Below are positions 33,360-45,758 of a stretch of 64,000 bases of DNA, one piece after another. Origin of the DNA: Pardosa pseudoannulata (Eukaryota; Arthropoda; Arachnida; Araneae; Lycosidae); assembly GCA_032207245.1 (NCBI GenBank), contig CM063509.1, positions 6,532,723-6,596,722 of the forward strand, in the 5' to 3' direction. The position numbers and the translations under genes are program-made. The first letter of the stretch is position 1; each line of letters starts with the position of its first letter. The notes beneath the pieces are model-generated. The model saw only the letters and a list, made by a program, of their open reading frames with translations. It made no database searches and was not told where the DNA came from.

Positions 33360-34842
33360 AAACTTTTAAAACCTATATTCCAAAGACATGAGAATTGGGA
33401 ATCAGTCAGCACAGTAATACCAATAAGTCAATAAGTGTAAATAGATAGCATGTGCTTTCCAAGAATTTAGGGGTTGTTATCAGAAAGTATGAAGTAGGGG
33501 TAGTACAATGACTGATTATGGCTGGTGGAAATCATTTTATGTAACGGGTAGGTAAAGAGAGTATTACAAAACTTGAAATCCAGTTTGTCTACCCAATAAC
33601 AACAGCCGTGGCTTCGTCTGCTGAAATGTAAAGACAGAGGTCTTTTTTGGTATTGTTCGTTCTAGCCTTCGTAACCAATTAGTAGTAGATAAAACATCAA
33701 AGCTAGTGTTTTTATTGAAACAAACCCAAAATTCGTTGCTTAAAAAATATTGAAATAATTGTGATTTGTTTTTTAAAATAAATAGTTTGCATTAAAAGAA
33801 TATTTTATTTGTTCTTTTAATTGATGTCCTATTAATTTGCACTATCCGATTACAAATTAATGGAATGAATTTAGATTAAAATTTATATATTTAAGTTTAG
33901 GTAATCAGTGTGCAGAATATACTAGAAAGATAAGATGTTACACCGTATAACAAACTATTCTATGTATATCTCAAAAAACATGAAAACGACAATTAAAATT
34001 ATTATTCAGAAAAAAAAATCCGATTTAAATAAAAATAAATATGATTTAAGAAAAAAATCATATTTTTTTCCACACACCTTTTCAGGAAGAAATTTTCTTT
34101 TAAAAAAGATTCCAGCTCTGTATTTGTTTAAGACGAATCAAGGACAAAAGGAGCTAAAAAAGCTATTATTCTTCCCATTTTCAGTTATAGGAAAAATCTC
34201 ACCTCAAATCCCTGTTCGAGAAATTACCATATACTTCCCCCTCCCTAGATACTCTTTCCCCAGTTCGAATGAGGAACGGAAAGTTTGAAATGACGTTATT
34301 AATGTTTGAACTCCTGTGGATCAATGCATCTGTGATTTTGAAGAATTATAGCTGGAAACAATTCTCGAAAATTCCGACTTGGAGGATCAGAAGTTTGTAA
34401 AACTTCTAATGCTAACCTCGAGAGGGGAGCAGGTGCGGCATTTTTACATTAGAATTGGAGATGCGTGTGGCTAGTTCCTCCGAGGCACAACTTACTCAAA
34501 CAGGGCAATTTTCTATTTTTTTTTCTATTTGTATTATGAGTCTTGAAGGATAAACTTAACGCTCCATTTCCATTTTTGTAAGAAAATTAAGGGAAAACAT
34601 TTTGTCAATACTTATTATACTATAGCATTTAAACTTTTACGTCTATAGAACTCCAAATTTAAAATATTTTTTTAAATATTAAAGTAAAACATAATGCAAG
34701 TAAAAATTATTAAGCACGAAAAGAAAAATGAATTGGCATAACAGGTAGTATACAAAAATAGTAATTAGTTTAAACTAAAACAAAACCACACACATTTAAG
34801 ATAACAAAACAAAAGTTTAAATGTTATCAGCTGTTTCAAATA
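33360..34842. other. AT-rich stretch with a long unrecognised frame
   Basis: The 117-residue frame at 33935-34288 (plus) is Lys/Phe/Ile-rich with no recognisable domain; I consider it probably chance. Positions about 34400-34510 ('gagcaggtgcg', 'gagatgcgtgtg', 'ctccgagg') resemble 40120-40185, suggesting a further old dispersed repeat. Confidence 0.45.
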
Positions 34843-35014
34843 CACTCATGTCCATAAATTAAGGATAATTCAGAATCACACAGAAATTGAGCTCTAAAAT
34901 AAAAATTTCACCTGTAGAATTATCACACACATCTTGAAGAAGAATATGCAAATTGCAGGAAACCACCAGATGGCGCGGATAGTACGTCACAATGACGAGA
35001 GTGTATGAAAGGGG

Positions 35015-35023
35015 TATATAAGG
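35015..35023 (+). promoter_or_regulatory. TATA box of the Tc1-like transposase
   Basis: 'tatataagg' lies about 70 bases before the transposase ATG, inside the left end of the element. Position and sequence fit a core promoter. Confidence 0.55.
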
Positions 35024-35092
35024 AATGGTAGCAAAGAAGTAAAATTGTTCACAAGCGCTTTAAAAGCCTTTCAGTGCAATAACCGCATAGTT

Positions 35093-36129
35093 ATGGAACA
35101 AAGGAAGCATTTGGATGATTTTTTACGTGGTAGAATTATCGGACGACTGGAATGTGGACGTACCCAGCTGGAAGTATCCGAGGAACTTGGAATCGCCCAG
35201 AGTGTCATCTCCAGGCTTTGGCAACGATTCAAACATGATGGTAATGTGAGTAGATGTTACAGCACAAGTCGCCCCCGAGTTACTATGCCGAATGATGACC
35301 GGTATTTGGCAGTTACTGCCAAAAGAAACAGAATGAGCACAGCATCATACCTGTCTCGTCAGCTCTCTTCAGCTACCGGTACGACAGTTTCAAGGCAGAC
35401 CGTGTACAGACGCTTAGGGAACATTGGTCTATATGCTCGTAGGCCTGTCAGATGTGTTCCCCTTACCGCAACTCACTGTCGCCTGCGATTATGCTGGGCT
35501 AGAGAGCATGCATTGTGGACACCGCAACAGTGGTCTTGTGTGATGTTTTCCGACGAGTCCAGGTTCAGTTTACATTCTGATTCTCGCCGGACTTTGATAT
35601 GGAGAGCGCCAGGTACCCGTTACCACCAAGAGAACACCACTGAACGGCACCGTTACGGTGGTGCAGGATGGCTCGTTTGGGGAGGAATTAATCTTGAACT
35701 GACTTCCAGAACTGACCTGCATGTTCAGAGTGTAACGATGACAGGCCACATCTATCGGGATGTCTTTCTGGAACAACATGTACGTTTGTTTCGGGGCGCC
35801 ATGGGTCCTGAATTTCTGTATATGGATGACAACGCCCGACCTAACACCGTGCAAACATTGTAGACGAATGCCTTCAATCGGAGGATATCACCCGTATGGA
35901 TAGGCCAGCATACTCACCGGACTTGAATCCAATAGAGCATGTGTGGGACATGCTTGGCCGACGAATTGCAGCCCGTCAACCCCCTCCCAACTGTCTATCG
36001 GAACTTCGGAGGGCATTGCTTGATGAGTGGTGTAATTTTCCCCAAGATCAGATTGATAATCTGATACTCAGCATGCGTAGGCGTTGTAACGCTTGTATTG
36101 CATCGTCCGGGAGACATACTCCGTATTAA
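35093..36129 (+). pseudogene. Tc1-like transposase (DD34E), one frameshift
   Basis: The ATG at 35093 opens 'MEQRKHLDDFLRGRI'; the frame is also open upstream but without an ATG. Residues about 11-46 form the N-terminal helix-turn-helix ('LEVSEELGIAQSVISRLWQ'). 'RPRVT' near residue 60 is the linker with the usual RP. The catalytic region has Asp154 in 'FSDESRF', the glycine-rich 'GGAGWLVWGG', Asp246 in 'MDDNARP', and the Glu of 'SPDLNPIEHVWD' in the next frame. A frameshift just after 'DDNARP' (near 35835) puts a stop at 35861-35863; the rest continues in another frame to the stop at 36127-36129 ('GRHTPY'). All catalytic residues are present, so the copy died recently, unless the shift is a sequencing error. 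Confidence 0.9.
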
Positions 36130-36263
36130 CCATCATACTAACCATGTTATACTGTTTTCTGTAAATAGGTTCTTTTTTTAAATTTGCTCCAGGGAGTAAA
36201 AATCGCAATTTTTATTAATTATGTCAAACATATAGCATCTTTTTTGCTCTTTACCATTTGTTT

Positions 36264-36269
36264 AATAAA
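36264..36269 (+). terminator. Poly-A signal of the Tc1-like element
   Basis: 'aataaa' lies 135 bases after the transposase stop and before the right TIR. Confidence 0.5.
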
Positions 36270-36357
36270 TAGACTTTACAAATAAGTCAAATTTGTTTTG
36301 CTTTTGTATCTTTCCTTGCCTGAACTTCATTATCCTTAATTTATGGATATGAGTGTA

Positions 36358-37502
36358 GTTCTTAGTGTGATATACTGGCATTAATACCAAATTTTAATTT
36401 CTCTCCAATAATTTACTTCTGCCTACACCATATTCCTAATTACTAATTTTATTTTCTTATTGTCAATAACTCCTAAAAATAAGAAGATACTTTAAAGGTC
36501 TAGGGTATATTTGTATATTTTTTGTATGTACATGTTCCACTTTAACAGACCTACACGCCCATATATAATATTAAATAGTGTAGGTGAAAGAGATGCGAGG
36601 TAAGTGTGTCCTTACGTGAATGTATCGGGGAAAATACATTGAAAATCATATTAAAACAAAAGACACTCAAGGAAGTTGATTAAATTATCTTAAAGGCAAA
36701 CAAATGTGGTATGTACGTAATCCTCTTCGAGAGACCTAAACGCTCATATATAATATTAAATAATAGGATGTAGGCCTTTTCACAAGGATTAATTGGTACT
36801 TATTTTTTATATTGTCAGGTTTTTTAAAATTGGCACTGATTTTTATATTGGTAAGTTTTTTAAATTCACATTTATTTTTTATTGGACTTATAAGTATTTT
36901 ATATATTTGAAATTACCTTTGTAAGAAATTATTTATGTTGGACATTTTTATCTTTAACCTCATTTTAAGGACGCCTGTTTAAAAAATAATCTCTCATGCA
37001 TCGATTTGTTTTAATGACAGTTAAGAGAAAGATACCATTTTACTTTTAGTACAATTTTTAGTACTTTTTAAATGAAGTTACTTCATTTAAGGTTCTAATA
37101 TGTACTTTTCAATCTTCAATCCAATCAGGCGTGTTTTCCCAGAGAATCCTGACAATTCGGAAAATTGGAAAAGAATGTATACAAACCTATTCGTGAAATG
37201 GTCGAAAATACTTATTTCTTAAGTATAAGGTAATACAATGCTGTAAAAACAGGTACTGAATAAGAATTCGAATATTATTCAAGATCAGCTGGAAAGATTC
37301 TCCTTTTTCTAATTAAAAAAATAAATTTAAATATAAAAAAAGTAAAAAAAATAAAGAATTTGTGATGAGGCGATTTAGATCAGTAATATAATTGATTCAT
37401 TCATACAAGAGGTAAAATGCTCGAGATCTAAATCTGACCTCATCACATCTTTTGTAAAGGATAGATGACAATAAAATTATATTCAATGGTAATTGTTGTC
37501 TT
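36358..37502. other. AT-rich stretch with a repeated hairpin motif
   Basis: 'catatataatattaaata' occurs at about 36560 and about 36742, each bracketed by 'cctacac/gtgtagg'-like arms (perfect in the first, 36549-36582). No gene was found. Confidence 0.45.
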
Positions 37503-37562
37503 GTACGGTAGTCTCGGGCGGGGTTCCGATCTCAGTCCCAGATTAGAATCCCGTCTCCGTAC
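37503..37562. other. Short GC-rich hairpin with tRNA-like B-box wording
   Basis: 'gtacgg' at 37503 pairs with 'ccgtac' at 37557-37562. The sequence before the closing arm ('gattagaatcccgtctcc') resembles a tRNA T-arm but the cloverleaf does not fold. It lies 18 bases before the TIR element below. Confidence 0.3.
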
Positions 37563-37580
37563 TTGACACTAAATAAGAAT

Positions 37581-38118
37581 GTACCTTTGTGGAGTTACTT
37601 TTGAGTCCCTAAGGGGCAGTGGCCAATTAGAAGGGATAAGGTTTTCCACGTTGGCGCTCTCAAGGCGGGGTTTAAGCAGACCAATTAGATTCTTACAACC
37701 ATCCCGATTGAACGATAAGAAGGAAGAGGGGGCAAAGATGAAATTAATAAAATAAGAAAATTCTAACAAAGAAGAGGAACGTGTTTAGGAGTCCAGTCGA
37801 GGAGAGAAGTCCGACGGGAGGTGCTCGAGAGTGGAGTCGAATCAAAGAGAGCAGAGATATCAGAAGTCGGAGGAAACGACTGTAACAGTGAGACTTAAAG
37901 ACTCCAAGGAGAATAGCCTTAAGTTCGACAGAAATCCCAGAAACGCCCAAAACATCTAGCGACTACCAGAAGTGTTCCTGAATCAAATATTACGGCCGCA
38001 CCCCAAACTCTCAGAAAGAAGCCCCTGACCAGACTGACGGAAGATCCATACATACCCAATCCTGATCAGCCCTCAACCAGCAGTGTTCCAGGCACACCAT
38101 ATTAACTCACAAAGGTAC
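37581..38118. mobile_element. Unclassified 538-bp element with 16-17-bp TIRs
   Basis: 'gtacctttgtggagtta' at 37581-37597 is the inverse of 'taactcacaaaggtac' at 38103-38118 with one base inserted. The body is far richer in GC than the flanks and purine-rich on the plus strand. It has no coding domain; the minus frames at 37569-37769 and 37744-37950 show none. No TSD is clear. The inner 'TGTGGAG...CTCACA' could also be read as LTR ends. Confidence 0.55.
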
Positions 38119-40490
38119 CCCCTTTTACATATATTTGAAATTGAGATTAGGTCATCTCTCTTATATTTACATATTTACTTGAGTGATGAAAAATTATTTT
38201 TCAGAACTAAATTAGAGTGGCACCTAATTTGAAGGTGTTGATAAAGTAAATTTTATTAAAGTAAATTTTATGAAGATAGAATCAGATTGTGTGTACGTAT
38301 ATGTATATATATCATTATAATAAGTTTATTTTTTTATTTTAAGCTGGTTTCAGATGCTTTTAATTTAGCTTTTAGTTTATTTTCATATTTTATGTCTGTA
38401 GTTTCTCAGAACCTGCGGTTGAGATTGGTACTAAAATATTTTTACACAACGCAACCAAAATAAATACCACAATACATTTGATCACAGGTTCATACTCAAA
38501 TATAAACGAGAACTACGCGACAGAAGTGAACAATGGAAATGCCACTTCAAATATTTGATCAAACAGTAATGAAATTTTCTTATTGAAATAAACATATTAA
38601 TGTATATGGATTCTATAAGCAATTTAAGTATTGTTTTAATTTCCGCTTTGCAGTTCAACGACAATAGACTACACAATTCACAATAGCAAATTAAATTTCA
38701 TGTGGAATTGGTAAATTTATATCATCACGTAAGCGATGCACTGACACTAAGAGTTCAAATAATATTTTTTAAATGTAAATCAAATAATCTGTTTAACATT
38801 ATCCTATTTTGCTATCAATTTTCCCAAATAGTGTTATCATTTTGAAATCTTGAAAACTACATTTTTAAGATATATTAAGCAACAAAGACAAGTAAAGGCA
38901 ACATCACGACTCAACCAGTACGTGTTGAAAAAGCAACGGATTAATCCGTTGCTTTAAAAAAAAAAAATCGAAAACGAAGCGAAAAAAAAAATTGAAAACT
39001 GAATTCGATTTTCGATTTTTTTTCGCAATGATGTGTTACGTAGATTTCTCGTGTGAGTGTGTAGAATTCGTAATTGATTAACGATCTTGTGGCACTTTAA
39101 AATAACAAAGAAATCAGATGAAAGTTTTCCACTGCCACACTTTAAGTCCATTAATTGTTTAGTGTGAAAAAAAATTGTAAAGTTTTCAACGGAACAAATA
39201 ATAAGGAATTTAAGTACTAAGTGAACAGTATGTAAATTTTAATGATTCCTAACAATGGTGAGAATGTACAACGTTCTTATAATATATATAACATTTTAAA
39301 AAATCGATCGTAAAATTACCTATTTTTAAAAAATTTTATAAAAGTAGGTGTATGGACGGTAAATTATATTGTGATTTCATTGAAAAAGAAATTATTAATA
39401 TTTACTTATTAAATTCTAACTGCAGGGATGGGTTAAAATATTGACGATAGAACATTATCGTGCAATAAAAGTTAATAAAATAATAAACTTAAATTGTACA
39501 ATTTATATAATTTAAATAATGTGTGAATAAGAAAAATTTCAATGATTCGGAGCATGTACAGTATATAATTGGTACATATCTCAATTTGATTTCAACAAAT
39601 TCAAGTTTTACTATATATGGCAAATAAAAATTTTTGTTATCGATATGTCCTTATTTTTGAAGTAAATAATTTGCACAAGCTAAAAAGAAAATTCCATTTT
39701 TGTAAGAGCCATTATTAAATATCTTGCATTTCATAAAGATTTTTATTTAAATACGAAGTAAAAGAAAATAAAAAAGTAATATATCTATAAAAAATCATTG
39801 TATACATTTCAGAATTTTCACATACATATTTATGCCATTTTTTTTATCAATTCAAATTATACATTCACTTTACTTTTCTCATTTTTTTTATTGTTGCATT
39901 AATAATTAAAAAAAACTTTTGTATTAATGCGTTCATATCTCTTGTGTGAATAAGTTTATCAAATTCTAAATGTTAATGTAAGACAGGTCTATTATTTGCA
40001 GTTCTGATCGATAAATTACTACATTGAAAGAGTTTACATTACATCCTTAAAAGTCTTTGTAAAAATCCACGGCACTACTGCAAGTTTCTTAAGTTCTAAT
40101 ACTGTCTCCTTGAGGTGGAGCAGGTGCAAAACTTTTGCATCAAAATCTGAGACATGTGTACACAATCCCTCCAAGGGATCTTCCTTCAAATGTTATTGAT
40201 CCATTTTCTTCTCCGAAATCCCAATTTACCTTTCTAGGCATATTTGCTTATCAGATTATCCTTTTATTTTCTTATCTTGGGTTAGTAATGAATGTAGGGA
40301 TTCGAATAATTTCACTTTCATTCTAACCCATTTATTTTTATATTTAAGAAGCGACTTTTTATTTAATCTTCTATATCAATGGTTCTGTGAGAAATCTATG
40401 AACTATGCTATAACACATAATGTTGTTGAACAAAAACTGTACACCTGACTTTAAAATCAGAAATTTATATTATCTATTCCTGATAAAATA
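38119..40490. other. AT-rich non-coding stretch
   Basis: Apart from the palindrome at 38930 and an old repeat-like patch at 40120-40185, nothing is recognised. Frames at 38482-38676, 38954-39151 and 40135-40326 lack domain signal. Confidence 0.5.
38930..38955. repeat. Perfect 26-bp palindrome
   Basis: The 13-base arm is 'aaagcaacggatt'; the other arm is its exact reverse complement with no spacer. An A-rich tract and an imperfect inverted repeat of 'aatcgaaaa' follow at 38966-39024. Confidence 0.9.
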
Positions 40491-41606
40491 TCCCCTATAT
40501 AATAATAGCCCAAGTTGTCTGTTGTCTCTGATTTTAAAGTCAGATCTGTCCGTCTGAATTTATGAAGCTATTAGACCTGGAATGGATAGCGGCATCCATA
40601 TTGGATTTTTGACGCATTAGGGTTAAAAAAAGTTAAAGAGTTTGAAAACGTTCGAAATCCACCCCTTCCACCTTTTCGAGCATTTAATGTCATTGTTTCA
40701 AGCTCCATTTTCCCCAGTTAAGAGCAGAAGATTAAACTTATCAATTTATCACATAATAAATAGGCAAAAATAAAGTTTTTTAGCATTATGACGCCATTCC
40801 TTTAACCATCTGCTTTAATAATTTCTTATTTAAAATTATTTAAATATCGTCTGCATTATTTTCATACGTTTTATCACTGAATTTAGATATGACGTCAATA
40901 ACTTTTCTCTTCATATTTGACTTAAATAATAGATTAGGTTCATTTCTAATAATTTTAAATTTAATCATCGATTATTTTACATCGATTACAAATTCTTTTC
41001 ATGAAAGTCTAAGATTCATGAAAAGAATCTATTTCATGGAATAATAAATATCTAACATTTATGTTATATATTTTTGAAAACTAAGAAGTTCATTTGTGTA
41101 TTTTTTTATACATAACCGGACGGTTTGACTTAATGAATTCAATTCGATTCGATTCTAAACTGCATTCACAGTATCGGGAGAATTTAATATATGATGTGTA
41201 TTTTTTATTATATAATTTTAACCGGACGGTTTGACTTAATGAATTCAATTCGATTCGATTCTATTATCTTTGAAAATTAAGAAATTCGTTCGTTTGTGTA
41301 TTTGTTTTCTATACATAACCACACGGTTTGCGATAAATTCGCTAAATTCCGGACATCATTCATATATACCACCGCTAAATAATTTATGTCAAAATCTCTG
41401 CTGCCCAACCTATCACGTTATATGACAAGATAAATTAAAGTTGGCAACTAACATGCAGTCAGTAAAGATAAACAAATTATTGAGCGTGTACCTGATAATT
41501 TTCAGCCAAAGAAAAACCATTTTTTTTACCTTCCTTATAAGGTACTTTACAATTCTAGAAAATTAAAAATTTTACTGATCCCGACATATGACGGGCTATA
41601 TACTAG
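40491..41606 (+). mobile_element. Non-autonomous Helitron, copy H2
   Basis: The 5' end 'TCCCCTATATAATAATAGCC' follows an A. The 3' hairpin 'ccgacatatgacgg' (41581-41594, one unpaired position) is followed by 'gctatata' and CTAG before T. It aligns with H1 over its length apart from the piggyBac insertion in H1 and a local duplication here: 'accggacggtttgacttaat' starts at 41115 and again at 41221. No helicase coding region is present. Confidence 0.8.
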
Positions 41607-42025
41607 TCTAAAATAGTATCCATATATTATTAATATCGTTGAATAAGCTTTTTAAAGAAAAATATTCTTGACTCATTTAAATATCTGGTGATTGTGTTTG
41701 CTTTGTTCATTTTTTATAAGGCCCAATAAGCTATATTTAATTATATGTTTCTGATTATATGTGTATTAAATTATTTTTTGTACCATAATTATGTATTGAT
41801 ATTGTATATTATTGGTTTCTTAAAATTTTTATTACGTGCTCTACTGTTTGCACAAACGGATGTAAAACCAACTAATTATTCGTCAATCTTTGTTCTTATT
41901 AACACAATCTTCACAAAAAAGAGAAAAAAAAATCATAAAAATTCATATTTTCACAAATTTCTAAATAAAATATTATTTTAACATCATCTAATAAAAAATG
42001 TCTTTATTGAAGTGAATATTAGTCA

Positions 42026-42085
<60 letters not shown>

Positions 42086-42527
42086 GTATATATTATATAT
42101 GATGAAGTTTTTTTCTCATCACAAAGGAGTTCATAGATGTGACGTCAGCATGCAGTCAAGTGAAATAAAAAAATGGAGTGTTTTGATCAAACTGACATAG
42201 TTCATTAAAGCAACAACCTTAACGAACGACTGTTTGCAAAACCTGTACATCGGAGTTAAATAGTTGTATGTGCCATCCAATCAGAAATTTCTTACCAGTT
42301 CCATAGGTGATGCCTATGATGTAACTTATACGTCAGCATATATTGTTAGGTATTTGTACAACTGCAAGAAACAAACAGGGAAAATAAAAACATTCGCTAA
42401 ATTTGCTAAAAGAAAGATGCCAGAAAAGGATAAATTCGTCAGAAATTTACTTCAAGTTAGACATAATTACATTGGTTCATTTTTACAATAAAAATATCAA
42501 CGCACACATATACGCGTACATACATAT

Positions 42528-42600
<73 letters not shown>

Positions 42601-43095
42601 TGCATACACATATATAAAATAATAATTACTTCATTTTAAACAAAATTGGATTTAAATTCTAATTTACGTTAAACAGAATTTATAAGAAACAAACAGGTGA
42701 TTTAAATGGCCTAGTGTAGATGAGATTCGATAAATCACGTGACAAGTATCTAGCACGTAAAATTTTTCCTTTTTTTCGATTTCTGATGTTTATTGTTGGT
42801 TGGCAGTCTCTTGACTATGTTGTATACGATAAGTTTTATAAAGTTGTAGCATTACCAGTGACTGAAAGCTGTGCTAAAAAGTTGACCCCGATTATCAATT
42901 GTCATAATTATTTTTAAACTTTAGAAATATTTTAGAGTTTTACGGTATTAAATCTCTGTTAGCCCGTAAAGTATTTCACATTACCCAAATTCATGAAAAT
43001 CAAATTAATAGGAAATATTAAAGAAGAAATCACATATATAGAGTTTCAGTTCTTACACTTTGAAATCCCATAGTAAAAAAAAGTTATGAGAAATA
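41607..43095. other. AT-rich stretch with microsatellites
   Basis: (TA)n then (CA)n at 42027-42085 and (TA)n with 'acatacat' flanks at 42500-42612. Frames in this region are microsatellite or AT-bias products; none shows a domain. Confidence 0.6.
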
Positions 43096-43855
43096 CAGTA
43101 GATCAGTTTGGGATACCGTGATTTTGATAACAATAAACGATTTATAACAAACGATTATAATCAAAATTATATAAATTTACCCCCCCCCCCCTCTTTAATT
43201 CACGAGTACTAAATTTGAAAACAAAATGACAAAACACACCTTATATTTATGTACTGTACATTATCCTTTAAAATGTAAGAATTGTATACATAATTAAAAA
43301 ATTTGATCAATTATTGACTGTCTACAATTTTTTTCTAACAAGCTCGTTGACAAATCGTTCGTAATCATAATCCACTTGTCATATCGATTTAAAATTTCGA
43401 TCTTTTGTTTTAATGTTAAATCATTTGGATACCTGGCTTAAATATCGACAACCTGCATATAAGCGAGCAAGGCAAAATATGCGAAACACAGTTCCGATAA
43501 GAATATATGCGTTCTGCTTATCTGACAACCATTCACCACCAGTAGGGTTCTCGTATTTCTGTATAATTCCAGGAACGTGTAGTATCCCACTCCTTTGTTC
43601 GTTCCCCATTTCCTTAGGTTTAAGAGGAAAATTCTCGGAAATTCCAACAACAGTGAAGGGAAAGGAAAGAATGGGTTTCTTCTGAATAGATTGTGAATAG
43701 TAATTTTCCAGTTAAAATGAGGTTGGAAAAGTGATAACATTAACCGATGTGACGATCCCATAAGGCGATCATTTTAACGTACAATTGAATAGAGAAAATC
43801 CGGAACAAGTGATTTCGATAACATTAACCATGATCACATTAAGCGGAATCCATTG
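43096..43855 (-). mobile_element. Pogo/Tigger-like element, copy T3 (full length)
   Basis: It starts 'CAGTAGATCAG' after TA (43094-43095) and ends before TA (43856-43857). The right end read inward begins 'CAATGGATTCCGCTTAATG', matching the left end of T1. It aligns with T1 along nearly all of its 760 bp. A C-run at about 43180 and a decayed CENP-B-type helix-turn-helix on the minus strand (about 43340-43440) are shared with T2. The 107-residue minus frame at 43438-43761 crosses it without catalytic motifs. Confidence 0.75.
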
Positions 43856-43857
43856 TA

Positions 43858-45227
43858 CCTTTATATTAGTTTTAAAGGAAATGTCTAGGGCGTCCTAACT
43901 ATAAACGGTATTAAATCTAACAAAATGAGACGGGGATTTTAATGTAAAAATATGATTAAAATATTCAAGTGAAAAGAAATTAATGAATGAATGCTTTTCT
44001 ATTTTCAAAAGAGTGACTTAAAGGTTTTTTTCATGGTTTGGTTCATTTTATGAAAACCTAAGAAAAATAAAAATCAGAAATATAAAATGAGATCTATTGA
44101 AGAACAGAAAAACTATTTAGAAAATAAAAATTAAATCTCATTATAGGTATAAAATATGGAGAGCACTTAAAAAAAGGATTAATTTAGGCAATTTGAGTCT
44201 CCCATTTTAAGATTGCAATAATTAAAAGAACTAATTAACTGCTACCTTGATGTGGAAAGAATTTATATTTTTTGATACACTAACAAAAAAAAATTGATTT
44301 TTTCCTCGTTTGTAAATATTGTTTTTTTAAAGCTCCCCTTACATTTCTCAAAGATATTTTTTGTTCATTTTTTCGCTATCCAGCGGCATTATACTAGCAT
44401 ATAAATAAATTCATTTTCAGTAAAAGAAATTTTAATAAAAGGGACATTTTAAATGCATGCTTGTTTCTTTATGTGATAAAGAAGAAAAGTTACAATTATT
44501 TTGGTTAAATGGATATATTAAGTGTATTGTATAAATTGTATCATAGGTTAAATTTACCTTTTTATGCTGATGATTAAGCGAATGTATGCTAGTAAGATTG
44601 TGTATATGAGTGTATGTATGAGAAACAGTACGCGAGAGAAAGCGTTCTTGTAAGGTCGTAAGAGATGTTTGTGCGTATATATATATAATAATAACTTAAT
44701 ATAACGTCCACATAATTTAAAATACTGTAGAATGTAGTAGCCCAATTGGCTGTTGCAGACGTTCACTTACAAAAATATTTTTTATTTAGAACACCAGATA
44801 ACACAAAAACACTCGTACGGAAAAAGAACACAAAACACTGAAAATATTTGATGATATACTACACTCCGATTTCAAAGGAAAAGCCACGAAATCTGTGTGT
44901 TAAGAGTTTTACTAACTTTTGAAAGGTTAGTGGCTTCAGGAATGGCGTCATTCCGGTAACCAGTCACTCCACTTTAATTACTTCTAGTTTATTCTAGAAG
45001 ATATAGTAAGTCACAATGCGTGGTAAAAATGAATAAACAGGACCGCGTTCTAAATTTAAGGTGCCAAGAAATGAATGTACGCAGCCATTATGAAAAATGT
45101 GTTTTAGAATTTGTTTAGAGGAAATCTAGATTGTGTGTGACAGTGTGAGTGAGTGTAATTTTTGAAGAACTGTGAATATGTGTGAGACAGTAGGTGAATG
45201 CATGTGGTATATAGCCTCACTGTTTTT

Positions 45228-45265
<38 letters not shown>

Positions 45266-45716
45266 CGGAATGATATTTTTATCTTAAGACTTAACACAAT
45301 TATATGTATCTTGAATAAAATTTCGGCTTTGATTCCCTCTTTTCTTGTCTTCCTTTCTAGCAACATAATCGAATGTTTTTGTTACCTCTGTTGATTCCTT
45401 CCGGTTTCATAGCTTACTAAAAATAGATTATGGCTTTTTAACTACGTCATTGACGTGACCCACGTGACTTAAGTAATTTTAGATTGGTTGGCCCATATAA
45501 CTATTTAATCTCGATGTACAGGTTTGTGCGAGTTGATGCCTGAATAAATTATGATAGGACTGCTGGGTGACTTACCAGCTCTGGTATCCATTTGGGATGA
45601 TACGAAAACCTCATCTCATATACATACATGTACACATACACACATATACATACATGTACACATATACATATATGAATTCACACATATACATACATATATA
45701 ATACATACATACATAC

Positions 45717-45758
<42 letters not shown>

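Larger units (their letters stand above)
34843..36355 (+). mobile_element. Tc1-like DNA transposon (family B), nearly complete
   Basis: TIRs of about 27-29 bp begin 'CACTCATGTCCATAAATTA' on the left; the right TIR differs by one base over this length. TA dinucleotides lie outside both ends (34841-34842, 36356-36357), the duplicated target of Tc1/mariner. The 1513-bp body contains a TATA box, a transposase gene with one frameshift and a poly-A signal in the right order. It is the youngest-looking autonomous-type element in the window. Confidence 0.9.

Noticed and set aside
33935..34288. 117-residue frame on the plus strand
   Set aside because: Lys/Phe/Ile composition follows the AT bias of the DNA, no domain, and no repeat or splice context supports a gene. 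Kept only as a note.
35570..35854. 94-residue minus-strand frame
   Set aside because: It is the antisense shadow of the Tc1-like transposase.
41745..41981. Membrane-like 78-residue frame
   Set aside because: Hydrophobic residues follow from AT-rich codons; no start context, repeat or homology.
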